A DNA stretch of 64,000 nucleotides. Source: Chitinophaga sp. CF418 (GTDB taxonomy: Bacteria > Bacteroidota > Bacteroidia > Chitinophagales > Chitinophagaceae). The stretch is from NCBI RefSeq assembly GCF_900142925.1, contig NZ_FRCN01000022.1, forward strand, positions 31,043-95,042, read 5' to 3'. Below the pieces are notes generated by a model. The model searched no databases. It was not told the DNA's origin and worked only from the letters and a program-made list of their open reading frames with translations. Positions 60,805 through 64,000 of the stretch are shown here, in pieces. The position numbers and the translations under genes were made by a program. How positions within the stretch are numbered: the stretch's first letter is position 1; every line of letters begins with the position of its first letter.

Positions 60805-61575
60805 TCAACTCTTTTTCTTTGCATTTAAAGTAGGATAATCAATGATGTGCAAAAGCTCTTCAATCACAATACGTAAATCTCCCTTGATCTTATTAATCTC
60901 TACAGACTGTACAAAATATCTCCGATTATGAGCACTTTGATCTCCCATAGATTTCAAATTCGGAATACTCGTCCTAGCATTTCTCCCAACATTCCAGCAG
61001 TTTTTTTCAGCTAGTAATTCTGTAATGAGATCACTTAAGTAATAATAGTAACCGTTCGTTCCGGTGATCTTCGATGTAGTCCTGTGAGTCTCGAAAGCCT
61101 CTATGATCAGCACCTCAACTAATTTCCGCGTCATTACTGCACAAGCATCATACAACCCAGCATCATAACATGCACAGGCCTGCTTGGCAATCATCAGTAA
61201 GTAGCCACGAGTATTTTCGAAAAGAGACAAAGGAAAATAGTTATCGGTAGGTTTAACAACCGGATCCATAGAAATTTGCCGCTCAATTTCGGTCTTATAA
61301 CTCCGTTCTAAATGATATAGCTGCTTATTAAGAATGAACTTAGCTTTTGTACCCTTACCTCTCTTAATGTTGCCCTTTAAGTACGCCGGTATATTAGAAT
61401 ACGGAGTAATTTTCAGTTCAGAAAAACATGATCGAATCATGCTTGCATCTGCTCCCGGTTCTCCCTTTACTTCGGTAAAATAATAAACAAAGAAATCTAT
61501 TTTACCAGATAGGGGTAAGCTGTCTAAGTCGTTGATCTTTAAAACAAACGTTTCTAATGATATGTCTTTATGCAT
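60805..61575 (-). CDS. winged-helix-like segment fused to DUF4145/HEPN-like domain
   Basis: A 256-residue protein. Residues 20-100 (KIDFFVYYFTEVKGEPGADA ... FSELKITPYSNIPAYLKG) share pattern with the C-terminal segment of the partner gene at 61568. Residues 120-250 (YLLMIAKQACACYDAGLYDACAVMTRKLVEVLIIEAFE ... SIPNLKSMGDQSAHNRRYF ... LLHIIDYP) resemble DUF4145, a HEPN-clan domain found in many restriction and anti-phage proteins. An Arg-rich/His block sits at 201-218. It overlaps the upstream gene by 8 bp. Predicted effector. Confidence 0.55.
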   Translation of the reverse strand: MHKDISLETFVLKINDLDSLPLSGKIDFFVYYFTEVKGEPGADASMIRSCFSELKITPYSNIPAYLKGNIKRGKGTKAKFILNKQLYHLERSYKTEIERQISMDPVVKPTDNYFPLSLFENTRGYLLMIAKQACACYDAGLYDACAVMTRKLVEVLIIEAFETHRTTSKITGTNGYYYYLSDLITELLAEKNCWNVGRNARTSIPNLKSMGDQSAHNRRYFVQSVEINKIKGDLRIVIEELLHIIDYPTLNAKKKS

Positions 61576-62764
61576 TTTTATTCCAGCCTCTTACCTGATT
61601 TCTTCCTTTTATGGTTAAAATAATGCCACTTTTCTTCAACTCTATCCAACCCTTCTGACTTGCACAGTTCCTGGTTATTTGTGGAACATTACTGGGGGTA
61701 TGAATGTTCAAATCGTCAAAAGCGGTATATATATGGTCATAAGTAATTCCGTTCAGCTTTATTATTTCCTCCATATAGTAAACAAAGACCAAAATTCGCT
61801 CCAGATCGCTTTTAACAGGATACTTACTGATGAAGGCCTTAAGGCTGTCTTTCTCATCAGGATTAAAGTTGAGATCTGTCAGGCGTTTTACTCGAGTACT
61901 TGTCGCTGATGGCTTTTTTTTATCGGAAGGTGTATCTGCTTCACGATCGTTAGCATCCTTTCCCTTCTTTGCCTTTGAAACGAGCGCAGTTCCTTTTTTT
62001 CGAGAGAGTATTTCAGCAACGGCCGAAATTCCTTCATCTAATATAGAGAACTTGTCACCAAATGCATTTAAAAGGTGGGCTTGTACATTTCTTTGAATAT
62101 TAACAGTTAAACCATTTGATTTTTGATTGTCCCATCTATTTGACTCTTTATATTTGTTTATAATATCATCTCGTGTAAATGGCTTAGTCCCATTTTCTGA
62201 AGCGTAGCAAGCATAGACAAGCACCCATTCTCGTTCGCTTGCTGGCAGGGCTCGCATAGCCACGGTCAAAAGCGGAAGCTGCTCTACTGGCTGATTGCCA
62301 TTGTTTGAAGAATTAAATACTGACTGGCTACGGTCTGTGAATGAAGCCGTAGTCTGACTTTCCGGGTAATGCTCCGTAATTTCTTGATACACCGTTTCCT
62401 CGACTGTACTATTCCCGCTTTGTATAAAACCAGGTGGCGCAATGCCTACACGTTTAGCACTCATTGCGTCTCGCACAATCCCAGTCAATTCCTTACCAAC
62501 GTTGTCACTAAAACTAGCCTGTATAGTTCTTTCATTTGCTGTTTCATGGATGCTTATGGTGTTAAAACTACTATTAGCTGAATGGCCATTACCCTTTTTT
62601 GAGACTATTGGCTCTCCACATTCAGTACAGCCAATAGCATACTTAATTAAAGGAGCGTTACAAACCTTACATCTAAATTGGGTTAAGCATCCGCCGCAAA
62701 AAAAAACCGTCTGTGGCAAGGGCTTCTCACAACTGAAGCAATTCTCTACATTAACATCACTCAT
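61568..62764 (-). CDS. double-zinc-ribbon protein with winged-helix-like repeats
   Basis: A 398-residue protein. Four CxxC pairs lie in the first 50 residues (Cys9/12, 23/26, 32/35, 46/49), forming two zinc ribbons. A low-complexity linker follows, then a winged-helix-like segment (about 172-250, SEREWVLVYACYASENGTKPFTRDDIINKY), a Lys-rich basic linker (255-290) and a second such segment (319-398, SDLERILVFVYYMEEIIKL ... FDDLNIHTPSNVPQ). The last resembles the N-terminus of the downstream partner. Likely binds nucleic acid or a protein partner. No family name recognised. Confidence 0.6.
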   Translation of the reverse strand: MSDVNVENCFSCEKPLPQTVFFCGGCLTQFRCKVCNAPLIKYAIGCTECGEPIVSKKGNGHSANSSFNTISIHETANERTIQASFSDNVGKELTGIVRDAMSAKRVGIAPPGFIQSGNSTVEETVYQEITEHYPESQTTASFTDRSQSVFNSSNNGNQPVEQLPLLTVAMRALPASEREWVLVYACYASENGTKPFTRDDIINKYKESNRWDNQKSNGLTVNIQRNVQAHLLNAFGDKFSILDEGISAVAEILSRKKGTALVSKAKKGKDANDREADTPSDKKKPSATSTRVKRLTDLNFNPDEKDSLKAFISKYPVKSDLERILVFVYYMEEIIKLNGITYDHIYTAFDDLNIHTPSNVPQITRNCASQKGWIELKKSGIILTIKGRNQVRGWNKNA

Positions 62765-62830
62765 ATTATGAAATTTGGTTTACGATTTACATTATTAGCT
62801 CTGTAAGAGCTTCTGGTTGGAATAATATAC

Positions 62831-63151
62831 CTATCGTCCTTCTAACGAAATAGAAAGATAAAAACCACTACTCATCGCGATCACAATACGCTTCCCCGTG
62901 CTTATAGATCGAACCTGTTCGCTAGCTAATAATACCTCGGCTAGATCTCTCGCTACTGCCGAACCATCAATATTATTTACTACCATGCCATCTGCAATTT
63001 CTAACCGAAATGCATAGCGTTTCCGATTACCCACAGCCTCAAAATCAGCCGCTGATAATTGTTTTCCTGATGAAGGAAAAAACTCAGTTAACGCCAAAAT
63101 ATCCTGGAATTCTTTTCTCCAGATGTCGGTATAAAGATGTTGACTTCCCAT
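62831..63151 (-). CDS. hypothetical protein, first gene of the island operon
   Basis: A 106-residue soluble protein (MGSQHLYTDIWRKEFQDILA ... RKRYAFRLEIADGMVVNNID ... SSGFYLSISLEGR) with mixed alpha/beta content. No family recognised. It lies 66 bp upstream of the zinc-ribbon gene in the same direction, so it may be part of the same operon or a separate small gene. Confidence 0.45.
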   Translation of the reverse strand: MGSQHLYTDIWRKEFQDILALTEFFPSSGKQLSAADFEAVGNRKRYAFRLEIADGMVVNNIDGSAVARDLAEVLLASEQVRSISTGKRIVIAMSSGFYLSISLEGR

Positions 63152-63620
63152 TACTACAATATATTAAGCCACCTGGGCCATTACATGAAAACGGTTGGAT
63201 TTCTATTTCATGGCACAGATATGCAAATTAAAAAATCACTAACTGTTATCAGTTAATGCGATGTTAACAACAAACTAAGATGAATAAATAAGGTTACATA
63301 GGCAGGTAAACAATTTCAATCTGCTATCAGTAGATATACAGTTCCCAGTACTATAACCCAAAAACAACAAAAAGGTAATGTCCTGTTTTAAACTTTTTTC
63401 AAAACGTGTCAAAAACCTCCCAAAACATTTAGTTAAGAAAACGTTTTTTTCACTGCAGCTCGTTTTCACACATTAACCATTCGTTAACGATGTAGACGGC
63501 TACAGATAACCAATTACGCAAAAACAGTCCGATATTTACTTTTAGAAATATAAGTATATAACTTAGTCGTTATAAAAGGGGACAAACTAGCTTACTAAGG
63601 TCACTTACAACTCAAAATGA
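63152..63620. other. AT-rich intergenic region before the transposase
   Basis: About 470 bp with no convincing gene; a 64-codon minus-strand frame at 63275-63469 looks random. No complete inverted terminal repeat of an insertion sequence was found by eye. Confidence 0.35.
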
Positions 63621-63653
63621 AGGGTAGATACAAATGGCCTCTTTAAGCAAGGG

Positions 63654-64000
63654 GTGGAGGAAATGCTGAAAGCAGAACTGGATGATCACCTCGGTTATGA
63701 GAAACATAGCCCTGAAGGCCGCAATTCAGGTAATAGTCGTAATGGCTCTTACAAAAAGAAAGTAAAAACTGAATCCCTCGGAGATCTCGCGCTTAATATC
63801 CCCCGTGACCGCAATAGTGAATTTGACCCGGTTCTTATACCCAAAGGGCAGCGGATGAGTGATAAACTGGAAGAGGCTATTATTGGCATGTATGGTCGGG
63901 GAATGACAACTTCTGATATTAGTGAACATGTTAAAGAAGTGTACGGGGTAGAGGTGAGTGAAGGCACTATCTCTAATGTTACTCATCGTATTACAGAACA
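63654..64000 (+). CDS. IS256-type mutator transposase, partial at both ends
   Basis: The open frame runs from 63621 to the window edge with GTG 63654 or ATG 63663 as possible starts. It encodes GVEEMLKAELDDHLGYEKHS, GNSRNGSYKKKVKTESLGDL, LNIPRDRNSEFDPVLIPKGQ and IIGMYGRGMTTSDISEHVKE with VSEGTISNVTHRI, all characteristic of IS256-family transposases (the DDE catalytic part is beyond the edge). The usual first 40-60 residues are absent and an in-frame stop lies at 63618, so this copy seems 5'-truncated or frameshifted. It marks the right side of the island. Confidence 0.85.
   Translation, partial: MEEMLKAELDDHLGYEKHSPEGRNSGNSRNGSYKKKVKTESLGDLALNIPRDRNSEFDPVLIPKGQRMSDKLEEAIIGMYGRGMTTSDISEHVKEVYGVEVSEGTISNVTHRITE

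Noticed and set aside
63275..63469. 64-codon minus-strand frame before the transposase
   Set aside because: No family-like features or promoter; looks like random open sequence in AT-rich DNA.

Overview
The window looks like chromosomal DNA of a Chitinophaga-like member of the Bacteroidota. Evidence for this: many promoters fit the Bacteroidota pattern (TTG / 19-20 bp / TAnnTTTG); there is a type IX secretion type B sorted surface protein followed by a PorP/SprF protein; TonB receptor plus DUF4249, FecR-type and ECF sigma genes, WG-repeat, DUF2147, DUF3347, DUF5777 and DUF6496 proteins are all typical of this phylum. Some starts are GTG or TTG.

Layout. 0-6.4 kb is the right end of a prophage or phage-tail island: the end of a tail-collar fibre, a large SGNH-domain spike, two small membrane proteins, a GH73-type endolysin, then small regulators and an XRE repressor with a 16-bp palindrome. 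6.6-11 kb holds two FkbM-like genes, rtcB and a metallo-beta-lactamase-fold hydrolase. 11-15.5 kb has hairpins, an AraC remnant and a copper-resistance group whose multicopper oxidase carries a CopB-like barrel at its C-terminus. 15.7-20.2 kb holds an outer-membrane barrel, three AraC-type regulators (one fused to an alkylguanine methyltransferase domain) and an inositol-phosphatase-like gene. 20.2-20.6 kb is a non-coding block dense in palindromes. 20.6-25.7 kb is a DUF4249/TonB receptor pair divergent from a LytS/LytR two-component pair. 25.7-29.1 kb has a histone-H1-like protein, a ligase-polymerase LigD and an SDR. 29.2-35 kb contains a sigma/FecR fusion, an ECF sigma with a membrane-anchored barrel partner, and a small envelope electron-transfer-like cluster. 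35.8-41.3 kb is the T9SS adhesin and SprF. 41.4-50.7 kb has a thioredoxin-reductase-like protein with MarR, two tandem structured repeats, the phosphoketolase/acetate kinase operon, a WG-repeat protein and a serine hydrolase. 51-58 kb is a run of oxidoreductases and regulators with clear gene decay (an AraC half-gene joined to an Atu4866 domain; a shattered nitronate monooxygenase) and a TetR/hydrolase pair with three matching 16-bp operators.

58.1-58.4 kb carries tRNA-Gly(GCC) and tRNA-Leu(TAA) behind a consensus promoter. To their right, 58.9-64 kb is a visibly AT-richer accessory island ending in a 5'-truncated IS256-type transposase. Its centre is a four-gene minus-strand operon (63151 to 59983): a small protein, a double-zinc-ribbon protein with winged-helix-like segments, a protein carrying the same winged-helix-like segment joined to a DUF4145/HEPN-like domain, and a two-pass membrane protein resembling abortive-infection membrane proteins. 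This is the best candidate in the window for an undescribed (probably anti-phage) system. All functions are read from sequence by eye; no database search was possible.
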